From Torreya grandis (Eukaryota; Streptophyta; Pinopsida; Cupressales; Taxaceae): DNA of 64,000 bases. Each line of letters begins with the position of its first letter. The first letter of the stretch is position 1. Location: positions 3,928,001 to 3,992,000 of the forward strand of contig JARHVA010000593.1 in assembly GCA_037957365.1 (NCBI GenBank). The letters run 5' to 3'. A program made the translations under genes and the position numbers. The notes under the pieces were generated by a model. The model saw nothing but the letters and a program-made list of their open reading frames with translations. It was not told the origin of the DNA and searched no databases. This document shows positions 1 through 11,020 of this stretch, one piece after another.

Positions 1-1561
1 TCTAGCACAGTTTGGTTACCAATCATGGTTGGGTCTATTTCTCATCACACATTATTCCATATTATAGATATTGAGCTTCCTTATAACATACTTCTTGTTC
101 ATCCTTAGATCCATGAAGTATAGGTATTTCCATATACTCTTCACCAATGCCTTAAGTTTCTCCATATGGGATCAAGGTTACTATTCTCATTGATCAATAG
201 CCATATAAATACTGCAAACATCTTAAAGTAGATTTTCATAATTATAACTATTTACCAAGTTCTAAATTCATTACAAATAAGAACAAAGCCATCATTTCTC
301 ATCCATCTCCATCTAATTATATCGACCCTAGTGATTTAGCCTCCACTTTGGTTGATCCATTTCCTATAGCTCTAGACAAGCAGGTTATTATTAAAGATGT
401 AGGCATTTCTATGTATCATTTGAAGGACATCTTCCACATTGTAAAATTACCAAAATACCCTAAAATTTTTGGTAATCTTAAAAATTTCCAAACTCCTAAC
501 ATACTCGATTAGATTTGGTAACTAAAGAAGAAATAACCAAAACCTCCTATGGTTTTTGTACCTATAATCGCACCAAAGAAAGATAAAAAGGCTCTTCCTA
601 AGGGATATTGGTCATGTTTTAAAGGCCTTAATATTTTTTAATAATCCAAAGTATCCTATCCTTAACAAGATAATATATCATCTTGACTATATAGGGAAAG
701 GCCTTGGCCCATAGGCGTAAGGAATTTTAGAACCCTTATCAGCTAGAGTTTTTAATTAAAATCATGTTATTAGATTTAAACTACCAAAGGATGACCTCAT
801 GATATTTGATAGTGACTCTTTCAAAGTGACTAGTAGCAAGACTCCTAGCAACAACACAACATCCAATTATAGCCTTTTTGATGAGATTGTTGACTCAAAT
901 TTGATGGATGCAAATGCCATATTGACCATAATACCTATTGGAGCTTCCCATCTTGAAGCAAAAACCCATCCTAATGGTGCTTCCCTTCCTTAAGTAGGAC
1001 ATTATATATTTATAATTGGAACTTCCTATCTTACAACAAACCCTCATTGTAACCTATGCCTTTACCATCCTGGACTTATAGATTAGGATCAAAAAATTCA
1101 GTCATATGCCTCAATGAGTTTCAAATGAAGAATCGATTGCAGAATACATGGTCCTATGAGATGCGTTCGCCATTGGTGATCATAAGCAGGGTTTTGATTT
1201 TTCATTGGATCCTTCTACCTACTTTGGAGAGTAGGAAAACTTTCTTGGTCATAATAAATAAAAAAACATCAAGATCTTCAAGTGAAAACCTCTTTGAGGC
1301 ACTTATTGATTAGGGAAAAAGTAAAGAAAAAGATAAGCCTTTGAGTGAAGACCTATTTCAGGCACTTCCAATCAGGAAAGTTTTCTCATCCCCTCAAGAT
1401 GTTGAAAGTTTATCTAGCCCAATTTTCCTAGCTAGTACAAGCATCTCTTTAGAACAACATCAAATATTTGAATGTCTTGCTCTTGAGTTTATAGAGGTTT
1501 TTACTAATTGGACTTTACCTGAGAAGACAAATTTTGATTATTCATATTATCTAGATCTTTA
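1..1561 (+). pseudogene. Element B pol, protease C-terminus and protease-RT spacer (broken)
   Basis: Conceptual translation from base 1 gives a stretch containing IIDIELPYNILLVHP, then LHQCLKF. This lines up with the protease C-terminus of D (IIEGEFQYNILLGRP, then LHCCVKF) and A. The rest is the poorly conserved spacer between protease and RT, broken by stops in all frames; short open pieces lie at 799-993, 1056-1313 and 1341-1619. The catalytic Asp motif is upstream of the window. The coding continuity is cut at 1561 by element A, and the reading resumes near 16092. No activity is expected. Confidence rests on the short but well-placed protease match. Confidence 0.7.
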
Positions 1562-1787
1562 TGTAGACACCAAAATTGTGTCGACTCCCCTTGGTCCCTT
1601 ACACACTTTATTAATTTAAAATAAATTACTTATTTCAAACTAATGACATCACCCTAGACACCTCACCTTGGATACCTTGCCCTTAGACCATTTATCACCC
1701 TATGAGTCACCCTATGACTAAGTCCTTCAAATCATAATTACCTAAGACCTATTTCAACTCTCTCACTAACTCTTTTGCCTATTAAAC

Positions 1788-1798
1788 CTACATTTTGA
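1788..1798 (+). promoter_or_regulatory. Candidate TATA box of element A 5' LTR
   Basis: CCTATTAAACC lies about 225 bp into the LTR. The matching place in C reads CCATTTAACCCC, and D reads CCTATTTAACCC on the minus strand (near 43765). In all three a TTTGACC or TCGACC stretch follows. Shared position supports a core promoter, but no transcript start can be read from sequence. Confidence 0.4.
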
Positions 1799-2452
1799 CC
1801 ATTCACCAATGGAAACTAAACTTGGCAGATGGAGGAATGGGCAAAATGCTAAGAATAGCCTTTTTACCCATTCTGTAGCCACTAATGTTGGTTAACCATC
1901 GGCCGATGCTGGTGGGATGGCTGACGTCGGTTACTTAAAACTAAATTCTAACCTTGGCTAGACCCCTAGATCTGAATTCTTTCTCTCCTGGACTCTGAAA
2001 CATCAAGGCAGGCTTTGAGACTAAGCATCAACATTCTATCATCACTCTCTAGGCTACAAAAACTCTAAAAAATTCACTCTAGACATTGGATTGGAAGGTT
2101 GTACTAAATGTCTTCTACATCAGCCACATTAGGAACAAGCACCCTGACACTCTTGGTTATTCATCCAAATAGAGCTAAGTATTCTTCTATCTTATTTTAG
2201 CAATTTAGAGTACATTAGCAATCATTTTCTAGTTACTATTTCTAAATACTATCAACTAGCCCTGACCTCTTCCATAGAAAGGCTGAAAAGCCTTCCTTCT
2301 ATTCTTATTCTCTTTTCATACCTGCCCTCTATCTTTTCTCCCTTTCAGACCCTATTCACTATCTTACAACCCTACACAGACCCTTAAAATCCTAGACTCC
2401 TCTATCGACCACAGACATAATCCTAAAACCCATCCAAGGGCCATTGCCCCTA

Positions 2453-2520
2453 CTGACATCGGTAACATAACTGACATCGGTATATTGACCAATCGACATT
2501 GGCAGATCTATTGACATCAG
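2453..2520 (+). promoter_or_regulatory. Palindrome array (consensus CCGACGTCGG) in element A 5' LTR
   Basis: Four 10-bp units begin at 2453, 2471, 2493 and 2511 (CTGACATCGG, CTGACATCGG, TCGACATTGG, TTGACATCAG). Steps are 18, 22 and 18 bp. The same unit and the same alternating step occur in C (21085-21153) and D (30443-30533, 42953-43043). Differences from the consensus are mostly CpG-type transitions. Confidence 0.7.
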
Positions 2521-2550
2521 TGACTGTGTCATACTGATTGTAGAGAACAG

Positions 2551-2741
2551 GTATGCGTTATCTTTATTTCTCTTTCATTGTCTTTCACCATTTCCTTTAT
2601 ACAACACTCTTTTTTTTGTCAAACAGTGGACTGTCATCCCTCAAGGAAGTTTCTACGCTTTTGGGACCGAGCATATTGCTTGGCAGTCCACCATATATCT
2701 CTCTAACATTCTCTTTTTTTGAGTTTCTTTCTTATCTACAG
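2551..2741 (+). other. Candidate leader intron with a conserved hairpin, element A
   Basis: A donor-like ACAG|GTATGC starts at 2551 and a pyrimidine-rich tract ending CTACAG closes at 2741. Inside it, GTGGACTG (2626-2633) can pair with CAGTCCAC (2684-2691). C has GTGGGTTG with CAACCCAC at the same place: two stem positions differ and pairing is kept. Lengths in C (177) and D (197) match. Splicing is inferred, not shown. Confidence 0.45.
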
Positions 2742-2807
2742 GTGTCTTCCTCCATAGCCAAAGAGGAGCTCCTACAATGTCTGGATATGGTGCACAGCTT
2801 AATCTAG
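2742..2807 (+). other. Exon-like conserved leader segment, element A
   Basis: 66 nt, preceded by AG with a pyrimidine tract and followed by AG|GTAACG. The core TAGCCAAAGAGGAG is shared with C (ACAACCAAAGAGGAG) and D (CAGCCAAAGAGGAG). In C the segment is 69 nt (21362-21430) and in D 70 nt (42655-42724, minus). It could be a non-coding leader exon or simply a conserved U5 segment. Confidence 0.4.
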
Positions 2808-2890
2808 GTAACGTACAAACCCCTGACCCTTAAACCTTTAGTTTATTCTTTCTTTTGAATGTAATTAGCAAAAAATGAGTAGAAACATTA

Positions 2891-2910
2891 TGGCACACCC
2901 GATGGGACCC
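2891..2910 (+). promoter_or_regulatory. Primer binding site of element A
   Basis: TGGCACACCCGATGGGACCC starts three bases after the LTR end. C has TGGCACGCCCGATGGGACC and D has TGGCACGCTCGGTGGGACC in the same position. TGG fits pairing with a tRNA CCA end. I cannot name the tRNA with certainty. Confidence 0.75.
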
Positions 2911-3296
2911 TAGAGTTTTCCTTGGGTTCATTTCTTCTAAAAGGCAAACTTTCATATAGGTGCATTAGGAAAATTTCTCTTCTTCTATCTTTTTATTTTG
3001 AAAATAAATCATAAGCACAAGTTAAAAAAAACTTCTTTCTTTTTCTTCTTGTCACTTTTTCCCTGCATCTTAGAGTAGTGAAATTCATACTCTTAACCTC
3101 TTCTCAATTATTTGCATCCAAACAAAACATTTCAATTTGGGCTAAAATCTATTGCATTTCATTCCTACTTGAATGCATATTTAGCCCTCTCACTTAGTAA
3201 TTAAAATGAATTATGAATAAATCTTAGTGCACATATGTTACACAACCTGACCACAAACACAATCAAACACCTAAACATACTTGAGACAAGGCCCAT

Positions 3297-3393
3297 CTAG
3301 GATTTCATCACCTAGTGGATACCTTACCCTTCCTGGCAATCCTAATTAGACTTCACTACCAAGGGAAGGACCCACTCTATTCTCTAGTAGAGT
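3297..3393 (+). ncRNA. 5' UTR hairpin block (cis RNA element), element A
   Basis: First hairpin: CTAGG (3297-3301) and CCTAG (3311-3315) enclose the loop ATTTCATCA. The second, equivalent hairpin, intact in C and D, is decayed here near 3344-3362. Third hairpin: ACTCTA (3374-3379) pairs with TAGAGT (3388-3393) around TTCTCTAG. C has ACTCTG with CAGAGT, a compensated change. The position just 3' of the primer binding site would suit a packaging or dimerisation signal; that role is inference. Confidence 0.55.
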
Positions 3394-3789
3394 ATAAACT
3401 ATAGGCAAAGTATATATTGGCTAAGTGGCCTAGCTCGGCTCTGGGTTCATGAAGTGAAGGGAGCAAGCCCCTAGCATCAGGCCAAATATAGAACCTAACA
3501 CAAATTTTTGAGCACCAAAACATAACCCGAAACCAACCATAGACTTCCACTTTAGGACCCATTCTAAAAGCCCAATTACCAAACATATTCTTCTAAGGCA
3601 TAAGCCACCACGACTCTAAAATTTATTCTTAGGAATTTAAAGTTTAGAGGTTGCTTCCCATCATCTATTTTTTCTATCTGTATCTAATTTTTGAGCTGGT
3701 GAGGTCACATTCTGAGATCCAAAAACAACTCAAAATTTCTCTTTCTTTCAAAAATATCAGTTTCCTATGTTTCTAGAAACACACAGACA

Positions 3790-3898
3790 CTGACATCAGC
3801 TTTTCCACTAACATCGGCAACTCATCCTCACCGACATCAGTTATATCATGACCTCAGCAACTCTACATAATCGACATCAGTTATTTAACCGAAGTCAT
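3790..3898 (+). promoter_or_regulatory. Second palindrome array, element A leader
   Basis: Six degenerate units begin at 3790, 3808, 3831, 3848, 3871 and 3889 (for example CTGACATCAG, CCGACATCAG, TCGACATCAG). Steps are 18, 23, 17, 23 and 18, the same rhythm as in the LTR. C has six matching units at 22373-22481. D shows no such array in its leader. Confidence 0.65.
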
Positions 3899-4025
3899 TC
3901 ACTGTCAAAAATATTTCTTTCAAAACAACAAGTTCAAAACCCAACTTTTTGGCTGTCAAACACACATTCTAGAATTTTGAGACTGGAATATATAGTTTTT
4001 AGAACCTAAACAAATTTTTCCTTGA

Positions 4026-7000
4026 ATGGTTTTAACACGTATTCAAGCTAAAACTCTTGTTGACCATGCAAGGCAACAACCACTTCTACCTTCACCCTTC
4101 ATAACAAGTCCTCTAATGGAGTATCCTTCAGACACTGAGCATACTCCAACTTCGAACCAACCACCTATTGTTCCTGTAGGGGATCAAGACTTTGAGAGAT
4201 TCTTTGACCTCAACATCAAGGCTCTCTAACACTACCTCATGCGAAGCCAAATGCGAGATCCTTCAAGTAACCCTATTCTTGGGATGCCAACTTCTTTAGT
4301 TGAAATGGCAAATATATCAACAGCCTCTATTACTCAACCCATGGTTACTCAGGCCATTACCTCAACCATTAACCCAACTATGGCCAATGTTCAATATTTG
4401 GCCTCCCCTTCTATTTCTAGACCTACCTCCATTGGGGTTTCTGTACCCCCTTAACCACAAACAATTCAAACAAGTTCAACACCTTTTCAAAACTTGCTAG
4501 TTTCTATCTCACCCACTCTTGCACCCATAAATACAAGAGTAACTACCTATCCTCTAACTAGTGTTGCCACCATCCAACCTACTTTGGCGGCACCTAGTCA
4601 ATTTGTACCCCCCAACTCCATGGCACAAGTCCCCTTGACCTCAATATTAGTCCTTATGATGAATTACCAATATGTTGTGCCTTAAAAAATGCAACCTAGC
4701 ACGTCATATGCCCCTCCCAATGTCTTTTAGGTACCCTACAATTTAGGGGGTGCCCCTCCTGCCAATCCATTAGTCGACGTAATCAAGATGCTGATGGATA
4801 AGATGTCTAACCTTGAGACATCTATTTCAGGTTCAAAGAATGTTCTTTCATATGAACAAATTTGTAATGAACCTATCCATCCTTCGGTCCCTATTCAACC
4901 ATATCCTAGGTAGTGGAAACTCCTAAAATTTACTCATTTTCAGAGTAAAGAGGACCCACAAAAACATCTATGAGCGTTTAGACATGCTTGCTACCTTATA
5001 ACACATGATGATGCGTTGTTACTTCGCACATTCCCCATGTCACTTTCTGGCGCTGCCCTTGATTGGTATAGTTCTATTACCAGTCATTCTCTTTTTACCT
5101 TCACTCAACTAGCTCAACTATTTCTTGACCACTTTTCAATCAACATCACTAAAAAGGTCTCCATCACAGACCTATATTCTATTAGACAATTTGACAATGA
5201 ATCAATAGCTGATTTCATTTCTCGATGGAGAAGTTTAATCAACCAACTCTCCTTTTCTTTACCTCAACCTAAGCTCATTGAGCTCTTTTCACAAGCATGT
5301 GCCAAACACATCTCATTTACTTTATGGGTCCAAACATTCCATACATTTGACAAAGCTTTCACCATGGCTAGGAAGCTTGAACTCCATGCTGTCAAAGAAA
5401 ACAAAGTCAAACTACTTAGTAAAAATACTAATGCAAAATCAAATGACCCTTCATCCAAATCTTCTTCTTCCAATTCCAAATCCAAGGGATTAGCAAATGT
5501 TGTGGTACTTAGATCATCTTCTTCTACCACAACTAACCAATCTAAACCCTCTACATCACAAAGCATTACACGACAATTCCAACAATGATATGTATAGTGT
5601 CAATATACTCCAATAGGAGAATCATACGCTTCCGTGTTGGATAAACTGGTAAAGCATGGAGTCATTAACCTCCCTCAAATTTGACCACCACCTTGATTTG
5701 ATCCCTCGTGAGCCATCCCAGCATGGTATAGGGAGAATGACTTTTGTAATTATCATCGTGTCAAAGGTCATGACACAGACAATTGCAAAACCCTCAAGAA
5801 CGTTATTCAAGACATGTTAGATAAAGGGGATCTTGTCTTAGATAACCCAAACACGCCAGCTAACCAAAACATATATATCTTTAAGAAACCATTCCCTAAC
5901 CATCCCTCAAGTTAGAATAACATTCAGACCATAGCTGATGACCTTTAAGAGTGCAATATATGCATGGTCGACATGGTGTTTATTCCTAACCAACCTCTCC
6001 CATAGTCTGAAGAGGTTAATCAACCTATTTTCCCACCATAGGTAGAAGAGCCTTCTTCTCCTATTTGTCCACCATATGTAGAAGAGCCTTCTTCTCCTAT
6101 TTGTCCACCATAGGTAAAAGAGCCTTCTTCTCCTATTTTTCCACCACAGGTAGAAGAGCCTTCTTCTCATATTTGTCCACCATAGGTAGAAGATCTTTCT
6201 TCTCCTATTTGTCCTCTACAGCTGGAGGATAGTCTTCCATCTAGCCCCCTTCTACACGTGGGAGAGTCTACTCTGACCTCCCCCATACTAGAGGATGCTT
6301 TGCCAATACCAACACCACTAGCCTCACCCTCATCCTTCCTATTACCCATGGAAGATCATACTTTTCCCGCTCTTTAACCATAAGTAGAAGGTACAATCAT
6401 CCCTGCCCTCTATCCTCTTGAGGAGTCACATTCTCCAATTCCTTCTCCACCAAGAAAAGAACTTGTCTCTTCACCTACTTCGACCGAAGATGATCTAGTA
6501 ATGGCTCTCTCATGCCTTTGGCCCGAGATCACTACGTCTAACACATTTCTGGTCTCACAACCACCCACATCTTCTAAAAAATCAAAGCCTCATCCAACAT
6601 CTTCTAAAACATTCTCTCAATTGGCTGAGAACTTAGGATGTCTCCATTCAAGTAACTTAGAGCATGAGGCATTATGGGAGTGACTTAAAGCTCCTTATCT
6701 TACACATCCCACTTCATCTCATACTGTCAACCCTTTTGCAAAAAATTATCCCAAAGTCTCTGATAAGGATTGGACTTCTACTTCCCAATCTTCAAAAGCT
6801 CAACCATCCACATCTAAACCTAAACCCTCATAAGTGTCCACCATGCTGAAACAGGTTAAATCTCTCAGTGTTCACCCCGTATTAAACCTCACTCACCCAT
6901 AAGTGAAGGTAGATTTGAACCTCACCCCTCATAGTAGTGGTCCTCACAACATATTAAAGAAGGCTACTAAACCACGTCGGAGAACTTCTCCCCCACCATC

Positions 7001-8040
7001 ACCATTGCCCTCTATTTTGGGACCACACCCTTCTACCTTAATAGGAGTACTCCCTACTCCAACACCTAACAAAAACAAATTACCTCCATTACTACCTTTA
7101 CCCATCAAAAACATACTTCCTTCAAAAAACTTGGCACCTCTCACCAATAAATCCCCATCTACGCAAGTGACCACACCACCAACTAAAAAGATGGTACGGA
7201 AAACTCCCTCTATAACTCCTAAACAAAAGTTGTCAACCTCTACAACAACAACAAGCACAGACCCATTAGTGGGTTCCTATGCTCTATTACTATGCCGATT
7301 ATTACAATCCTCTAGCATCACTCTCCCACCTATTAAACCATTTCAACCTCTTGGATCAAAACCATCTTGGTTTGATGACACCCAAATCTACCTCTATCAT
7401 TGCACACCTGGGCATGATACCGAGAACTGTTGTGCCCTTAAGGTTGTCATTCACCAATAATTGGAAAAATACACCCTTATTCTTGAGGATTCTTTCAACA
7501 AATCTCTGACACCATCCCATGTCTCTCAAACCTCCTCACCTTCATCAGAATCCCATCATCAGACTATGGTCTCTCTACCACCTTTTCCCCCTTTATTCAA
7601 AATTAACACCATTAATGTGGCCACCAAGTCACAAACTTTAAAGGATAAAAGAAAAGAGAAGGTTTCCATCCCTTGGACATATCCATTCATCAAGCCTCCT
7701 CAACCACCAAAACCCAAGATTTTAATATTGGGCACCTCCCAACAAACATCTTTAGAGGTAATTCGTGACTCAATGGTGAAACAACTTCACCAAACTCCAG
7801 TAAAGATGTCTTTATATGACCTCATTCAAAGCTCTCCAAACCATCACCAAGCTTTAATTAAAGTTTTACAGGTGGTGGAGGTCCAACCTGAAGACCCTCA
7901 ACCATTGGCTGCCTTAGTTCAATCATTACCCACCATCGCCTCCATTGCCTTTAGTGATTTTGAAATTCCTACCTCCAACTTGGAAGACCAAGATGCTGCC
8001 TCTTTTATCACAGCTTACGTTGATCGAATTCATGTTAAGT
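4026..8040 (+). pseudogene. gag: Element A gag (Gag core, zinc knuckles, proline-rich linker)
   Basis: The start at 4026 (MVLTRIQAKTLVDHARQQ) matches the starts of C (22687) and D (41777). The same frame can be followed to 8040 with in-frame stops. The Gag core at about 5016-5400 shows FPMSLSGAALDWYSSI and FLDHFSINITKKVSI, as in the retrotransposon Gag family. A knuckle C-x2-H-x4-H-x4-C lies at 5745-5786. A second copy at about 7390-7430 has Tyr for its first Cys. Between them is a long Pro/Ser/Thr-rich linker with a 36-bp minisatellite. The protein would form the particle shell and bind RNA. Stops, mostly at Gln codons, prevent a full product. Confidence 0.85.
6033..6212 (+). repeat. 36-bp minisatellite inside element A gag
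   Basis: Five units of exactly 36 bp start at 6033, 6069, 6105, 6141 and 6177 and keep the gag frame. Each encodes 12 residues of the form PPQVEEPSSPIC; the Gln codon has become TAG in several units. C has about two looser copies near 24600-24660 and D about one, so copy number varies between families. Confidence 0.85.
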
Positions 8041-8290
8041 AGGTTATGATTGATGGGGGTGCTAGCATCAATATCATTTCCACCCATGCTTATGACCAAT
8101 TAGCTCTCCCTAAGAATTGTTGTCAAAAACTGATGCAATTCTTTGATCTTTCAATGATTTTACTGCCACTACCATTGGCACCATCATCTTGTATATTCGT
8201 GTTGGTCCACGAACAATCCTAGAGCTCTTCTATATCATTGAGGGGGAGTTCTAATACAACATGCTATTGGGATGACCTTGGATACGTGCC
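8005..8290 (+). pseudogene. Element A aspartic protease (frameshifted)
   Basis: VMIDGGASINIIS at about 8043-8081 carries the D-G-G-A active site typical of Tat proteases. The frame shifts near 8120 (after LPKNC); the rest, with YIIEGEF and NMLLG, is read in another frame and has two stops. D holds the same domain in one frame but with a changed active site. The enzyme would cut the Gag-Pol chain inside the particle. It is non-functional here because of the frameshift. Confidence 0.75.
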
Positions 8291-9069
8291 ATGGCCTGCA
8301 TCCCTTCCACGTTACATCATTGCATCAAATTTGAACATGAGGGTCAAGTTCACATCATTCCTGCTGACCCTTCCCCTTTCAAAACATGTAACACAACTTA
8401 TCAACCCAATGATGTTCTCATCCCTTTGAAAACATCAACCCAAACACATCCACCACCTGCAAAAGCCTCAATGAGTTCACAAACAATGATTATACCTACC
8501 CCTCCTCAACTGACTATAAAAGATCCTATAGAAGATACCTTCCAGCGGCTTTCACTTGGGGAGTATTTTTTGCTTACCCTAGACATGTTCCAAACTCCTC
8601 AGGAATATGGACAACTTCATCACAACCCAAATTATGACCATCACATTGGAATGGTCGTTCCATATGGTCCTCCTATTCTTCAAACAAATCTCATCTATGG
8701 AGGGCTAGATCGAGCTCCTACTAATGGGAATCCTCTTTCATCACCCCAATTATTCATTTCTGATTTCTCCTTTCTTGGCAACCCTATTTTTGCCTGCACC
8801 TATCTTTATAGGTGTGCGTGGAAGGGTTTTAGCTTTGGGTGCTATGAACAAGGTTCCCACTAGCCTGTTGAGCCTCCAAATGACAAGGCAATAAAAAATG
8901 CCAAGAAATGACATGGCCTGGGTTTTGAAGAACCTAAAAAAACCTCTAAAAACCCTTGCCATGAGACTATCATAGAACAATCTCCTCCAACCTCACCTAT
9001 TCACCCATCCTCACTTATGGAGTCAGTGGTCTCCATCCCTCCTATTTTTTTTCCATAAATGCCATTCAC
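8291..9069 (+). pseudogene. Element A protease-RT spacer
   Basis: Open from 8291 to 8863 (MACIPSTLHHCIKFEHEGQV at its start), then broken. Matches the same spacer in D (37722-36990, minus) almost throughout, including FQRLSLGEY and NLIYGGLDRAP. No known domain recognised. Another frame change lies between 8863 and 9070. In element B the matching spacer is where A inserted. Confidence 0.6.
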
Positions 9070-11020
9070 TTGGAACCCTTGACCTATCAACTAGGTGGGG
9101 TATCAAGGTCCCTTCCTCTCATTTATCCAGACATGATAAACGATGAATCTTCTACCATTAACATTGTCAAATGTGTGAATAATGACACCATACTCACCTA
9201 CATGGGTGCGGATAATTCCTTCATTCAACGATTCCTTCCTTTGGAAACACAGGTTATGTTAAATGAATCAACCATTGACATTAACCTCCCATCTTCTGAT
9301 ATTCCCCACATTTTAAAGATTGGTCAATCTTTGGATGCCCAGGAACAAATCAACTATACCAAATTCCTTACAGATCATAGCAAAGCCTTTGCTTGGATCT
9401 ATAGCGATATGCCCGGCATCGACCCTAACATTGTCATTCATAACATCATTGCAAACCTAGAGGCTAAGCTTTTCAGGAAAAATCTTCACAAAATGCATCC
9501 TCACATTGCACTCCTTGTCAAAGAGGAGCTTCAACGTCTTCTCTCCATTTCATTTATCCAACCCATTAATTATCTGCAATGGGTGTCAAACATCATCCCT
9601 GTCACAAAAGCAATTGGGGGAATCTAAATTTGTACTGATTATCAAGATCTCAACCTAGCTTGCCCAAAAGATGACTTTCCTTTACCTAACATCGACCAAC
9701 TTGTTGATCTTACAGTTGGTCATGAGATGCTATCACTCATGGATGGGTTTTCAGGATATAATCAAATCTTGATTGCACCAGAAGATCAACATAAAACAAC
9801 CTTTATCACCCCATGGGGGACATTTTGCTATAGGGTCATGCCTTTTGGTCTTAAAGGCATAGGTGCCACATATCAACATGCCATGACCCATATTTTTCAT
9901 GATCTCCTCCATAAAATCATGGAGGATTATGTGGATGACCTGCTTGGGAAATCCAAACTCCACCGTGACCATTTAACTATTCTCAAAATCATATTCACTC
10001 GCCTCCTCCAATACAACGTTTAACTAAACCCCAATAAATGTGTCTTTGGGTTTCTCTCAAGGAAGCTTTTAGGCTTCATCATTTCTCTTCATGGCATTGA
10101 GATTGATCCCACTAAGATTCAAGCTATACTTGAGATGCCACCACCTATCAATCTAAAACAACTTCGCATCTTGTAAGGGAAGCTTCAATCTATTCATCAC
10201 TTCATCTCATAGATTTTCGACCGATGTCAACCCTTTCATCACCTCCTTAAGAAGAACATCTCCTTTAATTGGGATAAGGATTGCTAAGAGGCTTTTGAAG
10301 CTCTTAAATGCTATCTTATTTCTCCACCAGTCCTTATTCCACCTAAAGATGACCAACCCTTCTATCTGTACATTTCAGCAACAAATCATTCCTTAGGTGT
10401 TATGATCGCACATCAAGATGAACAATATCATGAGCAAGCGGTATATTATATAAGCCAAACACTCATTGAATACGAAACTCAGTATACTCATACCAAAAAA
10501 CTTTTCTTGGCATTAGTCTTTGCCACCTCCAAACTTCGTCATTATCTCCTCAATCACAAAACTTACGTCATCACCCACACCGACCCTCTCAAATACATGC
10601 ATTCCAAGCCATACCAAAACCAACGTATGGCTCATTGGCTCATGCTTCTTGCTGAGTTCAATTTGGAATTCATCCAATAAAAATCTATAAAGGGGCAAAC
10701 AACTGCTGACCAACTAGTGGATGCCCCTTTACCTGAAAACCAACCCTCTCATTGTGAATTCTCCGATGAATCTATCACCACACTTTCCACTGATGACATA
10801 TTCTATCAAATGACAATGTTCTTTGACAAATCCAAATGTCAACTCAATGGAGGTGTGGGGGTCATTCTCATTCCTCACAAGGGTGAGCCCATGCCTCTCT
10901 CTTTTAAACTTGACTTTGAATGTACCAATAATATGGCTGAATATGAAGCCTTAATTTTTGGGACTTCAAACTACCATTTCCTTAGGCATCAAGACAATTA
11001 ACATCTTTGGCAACTCACAA
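9070..11020 (+). pseudogene. pol: Element A reverse transcriptase, RNase H and second (archaeal-type) RNase H
   Basis: One frame runs from 9070 to about 10960, broken only by in-frame stops (for example 9625-9627, 10021-10023, 10678-10680). RT motifs: KMHPHIALLVKEEL, DDFPLPNID, LMDGFSGYNQI, the PFGL block, and YVDD at 9928-9939. The RT-linked RNase H follows (YTHTKKLFLALVFATSKLRH). The second RNase H has FFDKSKCQLNGGVGV and NNMAEYEAL, the hallmark of the Tat lineage. A single extra T near 10962 shifts the frame. The catalytic GDS of this second RNase H reads GNS (codon 11012-11014). Its role would be minus- and plus-strand cDNA synthesis; it is dead here. Confidence 0.88.

Larger units (their letters stand above)
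1562..2887 (+). repeat. Element A 5' LTR
   Basis: 1326 bp; closely matches 14764-16086 over its whole length. Contains a TATA-like CCTATTAAACC (1788-1798), a CATCGGCCGATG palindrome (1897-1908), a GACGTC-type palindrome array (2453-2520), a hairpin (2626-2691) inside a candidate leader intron (2551-2741), and a 66-nt exon-like segment (2742-2807) followed by a GT donor. Most differences between the two LTR copies are C/T or G/A. Confidence 0.93.
2911..4025 (+). other. Element A 5' leader (no gene)
   Basis: 1.1 kb between the primer binding site and the gag start. Holds a conserved hairpin block (3297-3393), a second palindrome array (3790-3898), and otherwise T-rich or C-rich sequence without an open frame of note. 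The part from about 3290 to 3570 is recognisably shared with C (21893-22160) and D (42240-41900, minus). Confidence 0.6.

Noticed and set aside
5264..5566. Open frame on the minus strand opposite element A gag (also 6944-7258 and 5907-6170)
   Set aside because: Composition mirrors the Pro/Ser/Thr-rich and repeated gag linker on the other strand; no start context or homology. These are shadows of gag.
6033..6212. 36-bp repeats as a CRISPR array
   Set aside because: Units are head to tail without spacers, lie in frame inside gag, and the context is a plant retrotransposon.
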